The notes under the pieces are model-generated. The model ran no database searches. It had not been told where the DNA came from and saw nothing but the letters and a program-made list of their open reading frames with translations. From the NCBI RefSeq assembly GCF_021441885.1, contig NZ_CP090438.1, positions 868,001 to 932,000 on the forward strand: DNA of 64,000 bases, written 5' to 3'. Of the stretch, positions 49,372 through 59,137 are shown in pieces (the stretch's first letter is position 1; every line of letters starts with the position of its first letter). This DNA comes from Vibrio maritimus. GTDB taxonomy: Bacteria; Pseudomonadota; Gammaproteobacteria; Enterobacterales; Vibrionaceae. The position numbers and the translations under genes are program-made.

Positions 49372-50786
49372 TGGCTCAGAGCAAAGTACTGATCGTAGAG
49401 GATGATGAAGGTCTACGCGAAGCATTAGTCGATACTCTTGCGCTTGCAGGTTACGAGTGGGTAGAAGCGGACTGTGCGGAAGACGCGCTGGTGAAGCTGA
49501 AAACTCAACCCGTAGATATTGTGGTCTCTGATGTTCAGATGGCGGGCATGGGTGGTCTAGCCCTGCTACGTAACATCAAGCAGCACTGGCCGAACTTACC
49601 TGTTCTGTTAATGACGGCTTACGCCAATATTGAAGACGCTGTAGCGGCGATGAAAGAGGGCGCCATTGATTATATGGCGAAGCCTTTTGCGCCTGAAGTC
49701 TTGCTCAATATGGTGAGTCGCTATGCGCCAGTTAAGTCGGACGATAATGGTGATGCGGTTGTTGCTGATCCGAAGAGTATTCAGCTCCTTGCGCTTGCAG
49801 AGAAGGTCGCTAAGACCGATGCGAGTGTTATGGTTCTTGGTCCAAGTGGCTCTGGTAAAGAAGTCATGTCGCGCTACATTCATAACAAATCACTGCGTGC
49901 TGACGGCCCTTTTGTAGCCATTAACTGTGCGGCGATTCCAGATAACATGCTAGAAGCGACATTGTTTGGCTACGAGAAAGGCGCATTTACCGGCGCGATT
50001 CAGGCATGTCCTGGTAAGTTTGAACAAGCTCAAGGCGGGACCATTTTGCTGGATGAAATCAGCGAGATGGATCTAAACCTTCAAGCAAAATTGCTGCGTG
50101 TATTGCAAGAGCGTGAGGTTGAGCGTCTTGGTAGCCGTAAGAGTATCTCATTGGATGTTCGTGTACTTGCGACCAGTAACCGCGACCTTAAGCAATATGT
50201 GCAAGAGGGTAACTTCCGAGAAGACCTGTATTACCGACTCAATGTGTTCCCAATCGCTTGGCCAGCGCTTCGTGAGCGTACCGGCGATATTGCGCCGCTA
50301 GCACGTCACCTGACGGAGCGTCACTGTAAGAAATTGGGTATGCCTATGCCGGAGTTTACTGAGCAAGCACTAGCCAAACTTCAATCCTATCCGTGGCCAG
50401 GTAACGTTCGTGAACTTGATAACGTGGTTCAGCGAGCCCTGATCCTGTGCGAGAAAAACCGAGTCTCAGCCGAACATATTTTGTTGGAAGGCGTGGATTG
50501 GCAAGACGCATCCAGCCTGCAAATGGCGGTAGCAGAACCACAATCGGTGGCAGTACCAACGGTTGCGCCTGTTGCTGAAGCTGTGTCTGAACTGGCTCGC
50601 CCAGTGGCAACCAGCGAAGGTCTTGGTGGTGAGCTGCGTGACCAAGAGTTTGCCATCATTTTGGAGACGCTCAAAGAGTGTGAGGGTCGCCGAAAAGAAA
50701 TGGCAGAGAAGTTAGGTATCAGCCCAAGAACGCTGCGCTATAAGCTCGCCAAAATGCGCGATGCTGGAATTGAGATCCCTAGCTAA
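49371..50786 (+). CDS. flrC: sigma-54-dependent flagellar response regulator FlrC
   Basis: FlrC activates the class III (hook, rod, flagellin) promoters with RpoN after phosphorylation by FlrB. The 471-residue protein has a receiver domain with D54 in V-V-S-D-V-Q-M-A and Lys104, an AAA+ domain with Walker A G-P-S-G-S-G-K-E (157-164) and G-A-F-T-G-A (204-209), a Val/Ala/Glu-rich linker (about 385-425), and a Fis-type helix-turn-helix at the C-terminus (K-L-G-I-S-P-R-T-L-R-Y-K-L). Confidence 0.96.
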   Translation: MAQSKVLIVEDDEGLREALVDTLALAGYEWVEADCAEDALVKLKTQPVDIVVSDVQMAGMGGLALLRNIKQHWPNLPVLLMTAYANIEDAVAAMKEGAIDYMAKPFAPEVLLNMVSRYAPVKSDDNGDAVVADPKSIQLLALAEKVAKTDASVMVLGPSGSGKEVMSRYIHNKSLRADGPFVAINCAAIPDNMLEATLFGYEKGAFTGAIQACPGKFEQAQGGTILLDEISEMDLNLQAKLLRVLQEREVERLGSRKSISLDVRVLATSNRDLKQYVQEGNFREDLYYRLNVFPIAWPALRERTGDIAPLARHLTERHCKKLGMPMPEFTEQALAKLQSYPWPGNVRELDNVVQRALILCEKNRVSAEHILLEGVDWQDASSLQMAVAEPQSVAVPTVAPVAEAVSELARPVATSEGLGGELRDQEFAIILETLKECEGRRKEMAEKLGISPRTLRYKLAKMRDAGIEIPS

Positions 50787-50834
50787 TCGTCACAAATTAA
50801 TTTGCCCCGATGCTAGTCAGTATCGGGGTAGGCG

Positions 50835-50849
50835 TGGCATAATTTTTGC
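50835..50849 (+). promoter_or_regulatory. sigma-54 promoter of fliEFGHIJ
   Basis: TGGCATAATTTTTGCTGAA: GG at 50836-50837, ten bases, GC at 50848-50849. A CCCCGAT / ATCGGGG hairpin (50805-50828) ends just upstream and may mark the end of the flrBC transcript. Confidence 0.9.
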
Positions 50850-50925
50850 TGAATATTATCAATTAACGCCCAGTATCAGAATTGTGAAAGGAAACTGTCA
50901 ATTTATTGGCAGTGGATGGTAAAGC

Positions 50926-51237
50926 ATGAAAGTTGACGGATTACACAGTGAAATGCAAGCGATGATGTTTGAAGCGTCAAACACTAAGCCTGCAGCCAAT
51001 GCCCATCAAGTAGGGGCGAATTTTGGAGACATGCTTTCCCAAGCAGTAAATAACGTAAATGGCCTACAAAAAACATCGGGCGATTTACAGATGCGTTTTG
51101 ACCGTGGCGATGCCGATGTGTCGTTATCCGACGTGATGATTGCTCGTAACAAATCAAGCGTCGCGTTTGAAGCAACCATACAAGTGAGAAATAAGCTCGT
51201 CGAAGCCTATAAAGAACTCATGAACATGCCCGTGTAA
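50926..51237 (+). CDS. fliE: flagellar hook-basal body protein FliE
   Basis: FliE joins the MS ring to the rod. The 103 residues have the family C-terminal pattern V-S-L-S-D-V-M-I-A-R-N-K-S-S-V-A-F-E-A-T-I-Q-V-R-N-K-L-V-E-A-Y-K-E-L-M-N-M. It is first in a tightly packed transcript with fliF-fliJ and is 15 bases from fliF. Confidence 0.96.
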   Translation: MKVDGLHSEMQAMMFEASNTKPAANAHQVGANFGDMLSQAVNNVNGLQKTSGDLQMRFDRGDADVSLSDVMIARNKSSVAFEATIQVRNKLVEAYKELMNMPV

Positions 51238-51252
51238 TCTAGGTAGTATAAA

Positions 51253-53001
51253 GTGGCTCAAGAAAATCAGTCGACGGATGTCGCGCTAATGGACAGTGGT
51301 ACCGATACTGCAATGGTAGCGAGCTCAGACATAGCGTCCGACAGTCAAAACCCTGACATCAATGAAAAAAGCAGTTCTAAGTTTGATCTGGCAGTCGGTG
51401 ATCTCGATCTGCTAAGACAGATCGTACTGGTGCTGTCTATCTCTATCTGTGTCGCTTTGATTGTGATGCTGTTCTTCTGGGTGAAAGAACCTGAGATGCG
51501 CCCACTTGGCGTTTATGAAACCGAAGAGCTTATTCCCGTTCTGGATTACCTAGACCAGAAAAAAGTTGCCTACAAGCTCGAAGGTAACGCATTAAGCGTT
51601 CCTGCTAATGAATACAACAATCTGAAGCTTGATATGGTTCGTGCGGGCCTGAACCGTCAGTCGAACGCGGGCGATGATATCTTAATGCAAGATATGGGCT
51701 TTGGCGTATCTCAACGCCTTGAGCAAGAGCGTCTCAAGCTAAGCCGTGAAAGACAGCTTGCCAAAGCTATAGAACAAATGAAGCAGGTACGTTCTGCTCG
51801 TATCTTATTAGCACTGCCAAAGCAAAGTGTGTTTGTTCGCCACAATCAAGAAGCATCCGCATCGGTATTTTTAACATTGGCGACGGGCTCGCTGCTTAGA
51901 CAGCAAGAGATCGATTCCGTGGTCGATATGGTGGCAAGTGCCGTTCCAGGTATGAAACCGTCGCGCATTACTGTTACCGACCAACACGGTCGTCTGCTCA
52001 ACTCTGGCTCACAAGACGCGACGTCTATGGCGAGACGAAAAGAGCAGGAGTTAGAGCGTAACCAAGAGCAAGCACTTCGCGAGAAAATTGACTCGGTACT
52101 GATTCCAATCTTAGGTCTTGGCAACTATACCGCTCAGGTTGATATCGAGTTGGACTTTAGCGCTGTTGAGCAAACGCGCAAGCGCTTCGACCCAAATACC
52201 CCGGCGACACGAAGTGAATACACACTTGAAGATTACAATAACGGCAGCGTAGTCGCTGGCGTTCCTGGTGCGCTGAGTAACCAGCCTCCGGCCGATGCCT
52301 CAATCCCAACTGATGTGGCGCAGATGAAAGATGGCTCGGTAATGGGTCAAGGCTCAGTGCACAAAGAGGCGACTCGCAACTTTGAGCTTGATACCACCAT
52401 CAGTCACGAGCGCAAGCAAACGGGCGTAGTGAATCGTCAAACGGTTGCCGTTGCTATCAAAAATCGTGCGAAAGTGAACCCAGATACGGGCGAAGTGACC
52501 TATGAGCCTCGCTCTGAGAGTGAACTTGCCGCTTTGCGTCAGATATTAGTCGGTGCTGTTGGCTTTAATGAAAACCGCGGTGACCTTCTCAATGTTCTTA
52601 GTATGACGTTCGAAGAGCCAGCAGCTGAGCTATTACCAGATGTGCCTATTTGGGAGCATCCAAACTTTAACGATTGGATTCGTTGGTTTGCAAGTGCACT
52701 CGTTATCATCGTAGTCGTACTTGTATTGATTCGCCCAGCGATGAAGAAACTGCTTAATCCTGCCGCTCAGGATGAAGATGAGCAACTATACGGACCAGAC
52801 GGCTTGCCGTTGGGTGCGGATGGCGAAACCAGCCTGATTGGCACTGATATTGATGGTAGTGAGCTGTTCGAATTTAGCTCTGGTATTGACTTACCTAACC
52901 TACATAAAGACGAAGATGTGCTGAAAGCAGTGCGTGCACTTGTTGCGAATGAACCTGAACTTGCAGCGCAAGTTGTGAAGAATTGGATGGCTGAAAACTA
53001 A
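51253..53001 (+). CDS. fliF: flagellar MS-ring protein FliF
   Basis: FliF builds the MS ring. It starts at GTG 51253. Two membrane helices bracket the periplasmic part: about 58-80 (L-V-L-S-I-S-I-C-V-A-L-I-V-M-L-F-F-W) and about 475-497 (I-R-W-F-A-S-A-L-V-I-I-V-V-V-L). The ring-building block L-A-K-A-I-E-Q-M-K-Q-V-R-S-A-R is present, as is a C-terminal FliG-binding tail. The protein has 582 residues. The stop overlaps the fliG start by one base. Confidence 0.97.
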   Translation: MAQENQSTDVALMDSGTDTAMVASSDIASDSQNPDINEKSSSKFDLAVGDLDLLRQIVLVLSISICVALIVMLFFWVKEPEMRPLGVYETEELIPVLDYLDQKKVAYKLEGNALSVPANEYNNLKLDMVRAGLNRQSNAGDDILMQDMGFGVSQRLEQERLKLSRERQLAKAIEQMKQVRSARILLALPKQSVFVRHNQEASASVFLTLATGSLLRQQEIDSVVDMVASAVPGMKPSRITVTDQHGRLLNSGSQDATSMARRKEQELERNQEQALREKIDSVLIPILGLGNYTAQVDIELDFSAVEQTRKRFDPNTPATRSEYTLEDYNNGSVVAGVPGALSNQPPADASIPTDVAQMKDGSVMGQGSVHKEATRNFELDTTISHERKQTGVVNRQTVAVAIKNRAKVNPDTGEVTYEPRSESELAALRQILVGAVGFNENRGDLLNVLSMTFEEPAAELLPDVPIWEHPNFNDWIRWFASALVIIVVVLVLIRPAMKKLLNPAAQDEDEQLYGPDGLPLGADGETSLIGTDIDGSELFEFSSGIDLPNLHKDEDVLKAVRALVANEPELAAQVVKNWMAEN

Positions 53002-54053
53002 TGGCGAATGAAATTGTAGCGGCCAACGGCGGTCAACTAGCGGAAACTAGCGTAGACATTGCAACAATTAGCGGCGAAGACAAAGCGGCGATTTTGTTGT
53101 TAAGTCTTAATGAATCGGATGCGGCGAGTATTATTCGTCATTTAGAGCCTAAGCAAGTGCAACGCGTCGGTAGTGCGATGGCTAAGGCCAGTGACCTTAG
53201 CCAGGACAAAGTCGGGGCGGTGCACCGTGCCTTCTTAGAAGATATTCAGAAGTACACCAATATTGGTATGGGCAGCGAAGATTTCATGCGTAATGCGCTT
53301 GTGGCTGCACTTGGTGAAGATAAGGCGAATAACCTTGTTGACCAGATCCTGTTGGGCACGGGCTCAAAAGGTCTCGATTCATTGAAATGGATGGACCCTC
53401 GTCAAGTGGCGAGCATCATCATCAACGAGCACCCTCAGATCCAAACTATCGTTTTGTCATACCTCGAGGCCGATCAGTCGGCAGAAATCTTGTCGCAGTT
53501 CCCAGAACGTGTTCGTCTTGATTTGATGATGCGTATTGCCAATCTAGAAGAGGTTCAGCCTTCTGCGCTCGCAGAGCTCAACGAAATCATGGAGAAGCAG
53601 TTCGCTGGTCAAGCGGGTGCACAAGCGGCCAAGATTGGCGGCCTGAAGGCAGCAGCGGAGATCATGAACTACCTAGACAACAATGTCGAAGGTCTACTCA
53701 TGGATCAAATTCGCGACCAAGACGAAGATATGGCGACGCAAATTCAAGACCTCATGTTTGTATTCGAGAACCTTATCGAGGTCGACGACCAAGGTATTCA
53801 GAAGCTGCTTAGAGACGTACCGCAAGATGTACTTCAACGTGCGCTTAAAGGTGCTGACGAAGGACTTAAAGAGAAGATCTTCAACAACATGTCTAAACGT
53901 GCTGCCGATATGATGCGTGAAGATATTGAAGCAATGCCACCTGTGCGCGTTGCTGATGTAGAAGCAGCTCAGAAAGAAGTTCTGACGATTGCTCGTCGCA
54001 TGGCGGATAACGGAGAGCTAATGCTCTCTGGTGGCGCGGACGAATTCTTGTAA
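53001..54053 (+). CDS. fliG: flagellar motor switch protein FliG
   Basis: FliG transmits torque from the stator and sets rotation direction. The 350 residues show the N-terminal FliF-binding domain (D-K-A-A-I-L-L-L-S-L-N-E-S-D-A), the E-H-P-Q-I-Q-T-I-V-L-S-Y-L middle motif and the C-terminal charged helix region (M-S-K-R-A-A-D-M-M-R-E-D-I-E-A-M-P-P-V-R). It follows fliF without a gap. Confidence 0.97.
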   Translation: MANEIVAANGGQLAETSVDIATISGEDKAAILLLSLNESDAASIIRHLEPKQVQRVGSAMAKASDLSQDKVGAVHRAFLEDIQKYTNIGMGSEDFMRNALVAALGEDKANNLVDQILLGTGSKGLDSLKWMDPRQVASIIINEHPQIQTIVLSYLEADQSAEILSQFPERVRLDLMMRIANLEEVQPSALAELNEIMEKQFAGQAGAQAAKIGGLKAAAEIMNYLDNNVEGLLMDQIRDQDEDMATQIQDLMFVFENLIEVDDQGIQKLLRDVPQDVLQRALKGADEGLKEKIFNNMSKRAADMMREDIEAMPPVRVADVEAAQKEVLTIARRMADNGELMLSGGADEFL

Positions 54054-54079
54054 GCGAAGCGTGAAGGAAGATTAACTTA

Positions 54080-54880
54080 ATGTCTAATGATAGAAAACGC
54101 GGCTTTTTACGCCCGTCAGAAGACAATACCGTTGAAGAAGCCCACTCGTGGGGACTGCCTGACTACACCTCGCAAGTAAGCCAAGAAGCGCGCGAGACGG
54201 CATTCAATTACGACCCGAGTTGGACGCCACGCGAAGAAACGCCAGCGGAAGAAGAGCCGCTGATGCTGACCGAAGAGCAGATTGAACAGATCAAACAAGG
54301 CGCTTATCAAGAGGGCTTGTTTCAAGGTCAAGAAGCAGGCTTCAAGCAAGGCTATGATAAAGGCAAAGAAGAGGGCTTAGCGGCAGGTCACCAAGAAGGG
54401 TTAGACCTAGGTAAAGCCGAGGGTGTGGCTGCTGGTGAAGAGTACATCAAGCAGCAAGTAGACACCTTCATGAACCTTGCCAATCAATTTTCTAATCCGC
54501 TTGATCTAATGACTAGCCAAGTGGAGAAACAGCTGGTGGACATGGTCTTAGCTTTGACGAAAGAAGTGGTTCATGTCGAAGTGCAAACCAATCCACAAAT
54601 TATTCTCGATACAGTAAAACAATCGGTAGAGGCGCTGCCGATTGTAGGTCATGCCATTACCCTCAAGCTCAACCCGATTGATATCGACATCATTCGCGCA
54701 GCCTATGGCGACGAAGAGCTGAATATCCGTAACTGGACCTTAGCAGTAGAGCCGTCGCTCAATCGAGGTGATGTGTATATTGAAGCGGGTGACTCCAGCG
54801 TGAGTTACAAGCTAGAAGACAGAGTCAAAAACGTATTACAGAGCTTTTGCGGCACGAACCGCCATCAAGGGGGCGAGTAA
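54080..54880 (+). CDS. fliH: flagellar export regulator FliH
   Basis: FliH forms the stalk of the flagellar export ATPase and regulates FliI. The 266 residues include a central helix with repeated G-x-x-x-G-type spacing (about 76-118: Y-Q-E-G-L-F-Q-G-Q-E-A-G-F-K-Q-G-Y-D-K-G), a hallmark of FliH, and a C-terminal V-ATPase E-like domain. Its stop overlaps the fliI start by one base. Confidence 0.95.
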   Translation: MSNDRKRGFLRPSEDNTVEEAHSWGLPDYTSQVSQEARETAFNYDPSWTPREETPAEEEPLMLTEEQIEQIKQGAYQEGLFQGQEAGFKQGYDKGKEEGLAAGHQEGLDLGKAEGVAAGEEYIKQQVDTFMNLANQFSNPLDLMTSQVEKQLVDMVLALTKEVVHVEVQTNPQIILDTVKQSVEALPIVGHAITLKLNPIDIDIIRAAYGDEELNIRNWTLAVEPSLNRGDVYIEAGDSSVSYKLEDRVKNVLQSFCGTNRHQGGE

Positions 54881-56205
54881 TGCAATCGCTGGCGCAGCGA
54901 CTGGCCAACTACAAAGTGGAAGGCCATAAATCCAGAGCAACGGCATCCGGCAAGCTAGTGCGTGTGGTAGGGCTAACGCTAGAAGCGATTGGCTGCAAAG
55001 CACCTATCGGTAGCTTGTGTAAAGTTGAAACTATGCACGGCGATATGGACGCTGAAGTGGTCGGATTCTCTGGCGAACATCTTTATCTTATGCCCAGTGA
55101 GCAAATCACGGGTGTACTTCCCGGTGCGAAAGTCACCCCTATGGCCTCAGAGACCGGTTTACCAGTTGGTATGGAGTTACTTGGCCGTGTTATTGACGGT
55201 GTAGGTAATCCTCTAGACGGGCTAGGCGATATCTATACAGACAAGCGTGCCTCCTTTAACGCCGAGCCTATTAACCCACTGGCGAGAAAACCTATTACTG
55301 AGCCTCTCGATGTTGGCCTTAAAGCCATCAATGGCTTATTAACGGTCGGCAAGGGACAGCGTATTGGTCTCTTTGCGGGTTCCGGTGTGGGTAAGTCGGT
55401 GACACTTGGGATGATGACTAGAGGTACCACCGCGCAAGTCGTTGTGGTTGGCCTTATTGGTGAGCGTGGTCGCGAAGTAAAAGAGTTTATTGAAGAAATT
55501 CTCGGCACTGCGGGGCGTGAGCGCTCTGTGGTCGTTGCGGCTCCAGCCGATGCTTCCCCTCTGATGAGACTAAAAGGTTGTCAAACGGCATTAACCATCG
55601 CTGAATACTTCCGCGATCAAGGGTTAGATGTCTTGCTATTGATGGACTCACTGACGCGCTTTGCACAAGCTCAGCGTGAAATCGCGCTATCCGTTGGTGA
55701 ACCACCGGCAACGAAAGGCTATCCACCATCCGTGTTTGCTAAGCTGCCCGCTTTGGTGGAACGTGCTGGTAATGGCGACGTAAACCAAGGGTCGATAACG
55801 GCGTTCTTCACGGTGCTTACTGAAGGTGATGACTTGCAAGACCCTATCGCAGATGCTGCCCGTGCCATCTTGGATGGTCACATCGTACTCTCGCGTGAGA
55901 TGGCTGATGCTGGTCACTATCCAGCGATAGACGTGGAGAAATCGGTCAGCCGTGTCATGCCACAAATAACCGACGATCAGCATGTTCTGATGTCCAAAGC
56001 AGTTCGACAAGTTCTATCAGTATGTCGTAAAAACCAAGACTTGGTATCGATCGGCGCTTATAAGCCAGGAACGGATCCTGCAATTGATAGTGCGTTTACC
56101 CTTAAGCCAAAACTGGATCAGTACCTGCAGCAGAGCATGAAAGAAACGGTGCCATACGACATGTGCCTTGGCATGTTAAAACAGCTGTTGCAAGTAGAGT
56201 CGTAG
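54880..56205 (+). CDS. fliI: flagellum-specific ATPase FliI
   Basis: FliI powers and assists export. The 441 residues are close to F1-beta: Walker A A-G-S-G-V-G-K-S (166-173), Walker B L-L-L-M-D-S-L-T-R, G-E-P-P-A-T-K-G-Y-P-P-S-V-F and D-P-I-A-D-A-A-R-A-I-L-D-G-H-I-V-L-S-R. ATG 54880 is used; the open codons before it overlap fliH and are not coding. Confidence 0.97.
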   Translation: MQSLAQRLANYKVEGHKSRATASGKLVRVVGLTLEAIGCKAPIGSLCKVETMHGDMDAEVVGFSGEHLYLMPSEQITGVLPGAKVTPMASETGLPVGMELLGRVIDGVGNPLDGLGDIYTDKRASFNAEPINPLARKPITEPLDVGLKAINGLLTVGKGQRIGLFAGSGVGKSVTLGMMTRGTTAQVVVVGLIGERGREVKEFIEEILGTAGRERSVVVAAPADASPLMRLKGCQTALTIAEYFRDQGLDVLLLMDSLTRFAQAQREIALSVGEPPATKGYPPSVFAKLPALVERAGNGDVNQGSITAFFTVLTEGDDLQDPIADAARAILDGHIVLSREMADAGHYPAIDVEKSVSRVMPQITDDQHVLMSKAVRQVLSVCRKNQDLVSIGAYKPGTDPAIDSAFTLKPKLDQYLQQSMKETVPYDMCLGMLKQLLQVES

Positions 56206-56209
56206 CGTC

Positions 56210-56653
56210 ATGGATAACGCGTTAGAGTTCTTGCTTGAACAGGCTAAGGATAACGAGCAGCAGGCGGTGCTCGCCTTAAACAAGGCTCGTGCCGAACTCG
56301 AGGATTACTACCATCAGGTTAGGCAGATCGAACAGTATCGCTTAGATTACTGCAATCAACTGGTATCGCGAGGACAGGCTGGTCTTACGGCAAGCCAATA
56401 CGGTCACTTAAATCGATTTTTGACACAGTTAGATGAGACGCTAACCAAACAAAAATCTGCTGAAAGCCATTTCCAACAACAAGTCGGTGACTGCGAAGAG
56501 TTCTGGCACAATACGAGAAAACAGCGTCAGTCGTATGAGTGGCTCATCGAGAAAAAAGCGAAAGAGAAAGCGCAACTTGAAGCTAAGCGAGAGCAGAAAC
56601 AGATGGATGAATTCTCTAACTTGTTGTTTTCCCGTCGTCGTCAAACTCGCTAA
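56210..56653 (+). CDS. fliJ: flagellar export chaperone FliJ
   Basis: FliJ is the gamma-like coiled-coil stalk of the FliI ATPase. The 147 residues are almost entirely two long antiparallel helices, with Q-Y-R-L-D-Y-C-N-Q-L in the first and R-Q-S-Y-E-W-L-I-E-K-K-A-K-E-K in the second. It is four bases after fliI and the last gene before the fliK promoter region. Confidence 0.93.
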   Translation: MDNALEFLLEQAKDNEQQAVLALNKARAELEDYYHQVRQIEQYRLDYCNQLVSRGQAGLTASQYGHLNRFLTQLDETLTKQKSAESHFQQQVGDCEEFWHNTRKQRQSYEWLIEKKAKEKAQLEAKREQKQMDEFSNLLFSRRRQTR

Positions 56654-56680
56654 TTTCCTACCTTAGAGCTAAATCGTTAT

Positions 56681-56695
56681 CGGTACAAAAATTGC
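56681..56695 (+). promoter_or_regulatory. candidate sigma-54 promoter upstream of fliK
   Basis: TCGGTACAAAAATTGCAT: GG at 56682-56683, ten bases, GC at 56694-56695; the -12 half TTGCAT is good, the -24 half (CGGTAC) is weaker. It lies 77 bases before fliK and would let fliKLMNOPQR-flhB be transcribed separately from fliE-J. Confidence 0.6.
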
Positions 56696-56771
56696 ATCGA
56701 ACATGCCTAGATAATATAGGCGGCAAGATCCCGCCGCATACGTAACCTTCTATCAAACGGGCCTAAATGGA

Positions 56772-58598
56772 ATGAGTCTGTCGATTTCAAATAACAATGT
56801 ATCGAATACAGTACTGCCTAAAGGAGACGGAAAATCTTCTGTCACTGAGGGCGAGACTGGTGAGAATTCAGGCTTTTGGGATAAGTTCAAAGACGCGTTG
56901 TCTTCTGAAAAGTCTGAATCTGATCAAAAGGTTGATGGTGCATCTACCTCGGCAGGCAGTAAGTCTAAATCGACAGATGCCATGCTCGATGATGTGAAAT
57001 CATCGGTTTCTGAGGGCGACTCGGAGACAGAGGAAACTAACGCTGTCGCTAAAAAAGACGCTGAAGCTGCATCTAAGTCTGCTCAAGTGGAAGGCGAAGA
57101 TGGCACTGCTCTCGCTGATTCGAAAGTAACAGGCAAGGATAAATCAGCGGCAGTCGGTTCTGCTGATTCAGACGAGTCAGAGCAGGCTGTCAAAAAAATG
57201 ACAGCGAGCGGTGTGGCTGCAGAAGCTGGTGTTAGCAAAGCTCAAAGTTTAGAAGATACAGCGAAATCTAGCGTCAATGCTCAGCCTGATGCGAAGCAAA
57301 CGGTCTCAGAAAATGCAGAGTTGCTGTCTCGATTAGATAACTCAAATAAAGCGCTGCAAACTCAAGCGGGAGCTGGCGTAGCGGCTGTCGCGGCTCAAGA
57401 CGCTGAAGCGTCATCAGCGATCAAATCCCAAGGTGCGGATGTCGCTAGCGGTGAGCAGAAAGTGTCGAAGGGCAATCTTAGCCAAGATGAGGCGATGGCT
57501 GCATCGACGATGATGGCTGCTGGCTCAACTCAAGTCGCTACCAAGCCTAATGGTGAACCCGTAGCTATGAGCACTAACTCCGCGGTATCTGGTGACTCCG
57601 CTGCTGCGTCAAATAAAGGCCAGTTGCTAGCAGCAACCGGTGGCGCTGCTGTCATTCAAGGCAGTGACGGTAAATTGACACCTGCAACCGAATCAGATGC
57701 AAAGGCGGCGACAAATAATATCGCGTGGAGCAAATCTGATGCAGATCCATCAGTAAAGCCAGACGCGAAAGCAGCGCTTGCGGGTATGGCTGTGACGACA
57801 GATAAGACTGCACTGACTCAATCGCAGATCATGCAGGGGCAAACTCCACAAGCTCTGGCGGCACAGAATAGCGCTAACCCAAGTGCAGCGGTTGCAGGGG
57901 CTAGCCAAGGTCAACCGATCGGAGATATGGCCGCCGCTGCGTCGATGAGTGCAATGATGGCGAGTGGGCAAGCAAAAAGTAGCGCGCCACTCAGTACCCA
58001 GGCTTCTGGACTTCAAATTGGCGCAGCCAAAGGCACCAACAAGGCCCTGAACCAGCCTGGTGTGGGTTCTGAAGGTGCGTTGCAGGCTGCTGGTGCTGGA
58101 GCGCTAACGGCTAACCAAGTACGTGGTGAGCAATCGGCTCAAGCAACTGGGGCGGTGCAATCACCACTTATGCTGACGAAAGAAAACGCCGGAGAGCAGG
58201 TGGCCGAACGGGTTCAAATGATGATGTCGAAGAACCTTAAGCATGTGGATATTCGCCTTGATCCGCCTGACTTAGGTCGTATGCAGATTCGAATGAGCCT
58301 AAATAACGATTCCGCGACGGTGCACTTTACCGTGCAAAACCAACAAACCCGAGACATGGTGGATCAAGCCATGCCTAGGCTCAGAGAGATGTTGTCGCAA
58401 CAAGGCATTCAGTTAGCGGACACCTCTGTTCAGCAGCAAGGTCAGCAACAGCGCCATGCGTCTCATGGCTCAGGCAACGGTGGTCCATCTTCCGGTGGCA
58501 CCAATGGTTCAGCAGAATCTGACGCGAATGTTGAGGGTGGCGTCACAGTCGATGTTGCCGTGAATAAAAATAAAGATGGCATCAGTTACTATGCCTAA
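56772..58598 (+). CDS. fliK: flagellar hook-length control protein FliK
   Basis: FliK measures the hook and switches export specificity through FlhB. The 608-residue protein has a long low-complexity N-terminal and middle region rich in Ala, Ser, Asp and Gln (about 1-470), which acts as ruler, and a conserved C-terminal FliK domain: V-D-I-R-L-D-P-P-D-L-G-R-M-Q-I-R-M (about 494-510) and the helix M-P-R-L-R-E-M-L-S-Q-Q-G-I. It is followed by a Gln/His/Gly-rich tail. The length is within the range of vibrio FliK. Confidence 0.93.
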   Translation: MSLSISNNNVSNTVLPKGDGKSSVTEGETGENSGFWDKFKDALSSEKSESDQKVDGASTSAGSKSKSTDAMLDDVKSSVSEGDSETEETNAVAKKDAEAASKSAQVEGEDGTALADSKVTGKDKSAAVGSADSDESEQAVKKMTASGVAAEAGVSKAQSLEDTAKSSVNAQPDAKQTVSENAELLSRLDNSNKALQTQAGAGVAAVAAQDAEASSAIKSQGADVASGEQKVSKGNLSQDEAMAASTMMAAGSTQVATKPNGEPVAMSTNSAVSGDSAAASNKGQLLAATGGAAVIQGSDGKLTPATESDAKAATNNIAWSKSDADPSVKPDAKAALAGMAVTTDKTALTQSQIMQGQTPQALAAQNSANPSAAVAGASQGQPIGDMAAAASMSAMMASGQAKSSAPLSTQASGLQIGAAKGTNKALNQPGVGSEGALQAAGAGALTANQVRGEQSAQATGAVQSPLMLTKENAGEQVAERVQMMMSKNLKHVDIRLDPPDLGRMQIRMSLNNDSATVHFTVQNQQTRDMVDQAMPRLREMLSQQGIQLADTSVQQQGQQQRHASHGSGNGGPSSGGTNGSAESDANVEGGVTVDVAVNKNKDGISYYA

Positions 58599-58626
58599 AT
58601 CAAGATAACTCAGTAGTTGAAAAAAT

Positions 58627-59130
58627 ATGGCAGAAGAAAGCTTAGAACCCGCTAAAACCAACAGCAAAAAGCTGCTAATTATCATCGTTGCTGCAATTGT
58701 CGTATTGCTAGCTGCTGGTGGCGGTGCGTATTGGTTTTTAAGTTCGGATGACAGTGTCGATACGCAACCGATGACAGCAAGCGGTAGTGCAGCTCCGGCG
58801 GTGCCAGTCGACCCAATTTCATACGTTAATTTAGCGCAGCCGTTTGTGTTCAATGCGGCGGGCAATCAACGCGATCGTATGGTCCAGATTAAAGTACAGC
58901 TGATGGTGAGAGGTCTTGATAATGAAAGCCAAGCTCGCTATCACTCGCCGTTGATTGAAAGTACTCTGCTGTCGACGTTTGCTTCAGCAACGGTAGAGCA
59001 GCTTCGTAGTACCAATGGTCGCGTAGAGTTACGTGATCAAGCCACTCAAGATGTGCAAGCGAGCCTAAGCCAAGTGGTAGGTAAGCCTGTGATTGAGCGT
59101 GTGCTGTTTACCGATTTTGTAATCCAGTAG
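58627..59130 (+). CDS. fliL: flagellar basal body-associated protein FliL
   Basis: FliL surrounds the stator units and aids torque. The 167 residues consist of a short cytoplasmic Lys-rich start, one membrane helix (L-L-I-I-I-V-A-A-I-V-V-L-L-A-A-G-G-G, about 17-38), a Ser/Thr/Ala linker and a stomatin-like periplasmic domain. It lies 28 bases after fliK and seven before fliM. Confidence 0.94.
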   Translation: MAEESLEPAKTNSKKLLIIIVAAIVVLLAAGGGAYWFLSSDDSVDTQPMTASGSAAPAVPVDPISYVNLAQPFVFNAAGNQRDRMVQIKVQLMVRGLDNESQARYHSPLIESTLLSTFASATVEQLRSTNGRVELRDQATQDVQASLSQVVGKPVIERVLFTDFVIQ

Positions 59131-59137
59131 GTGCATT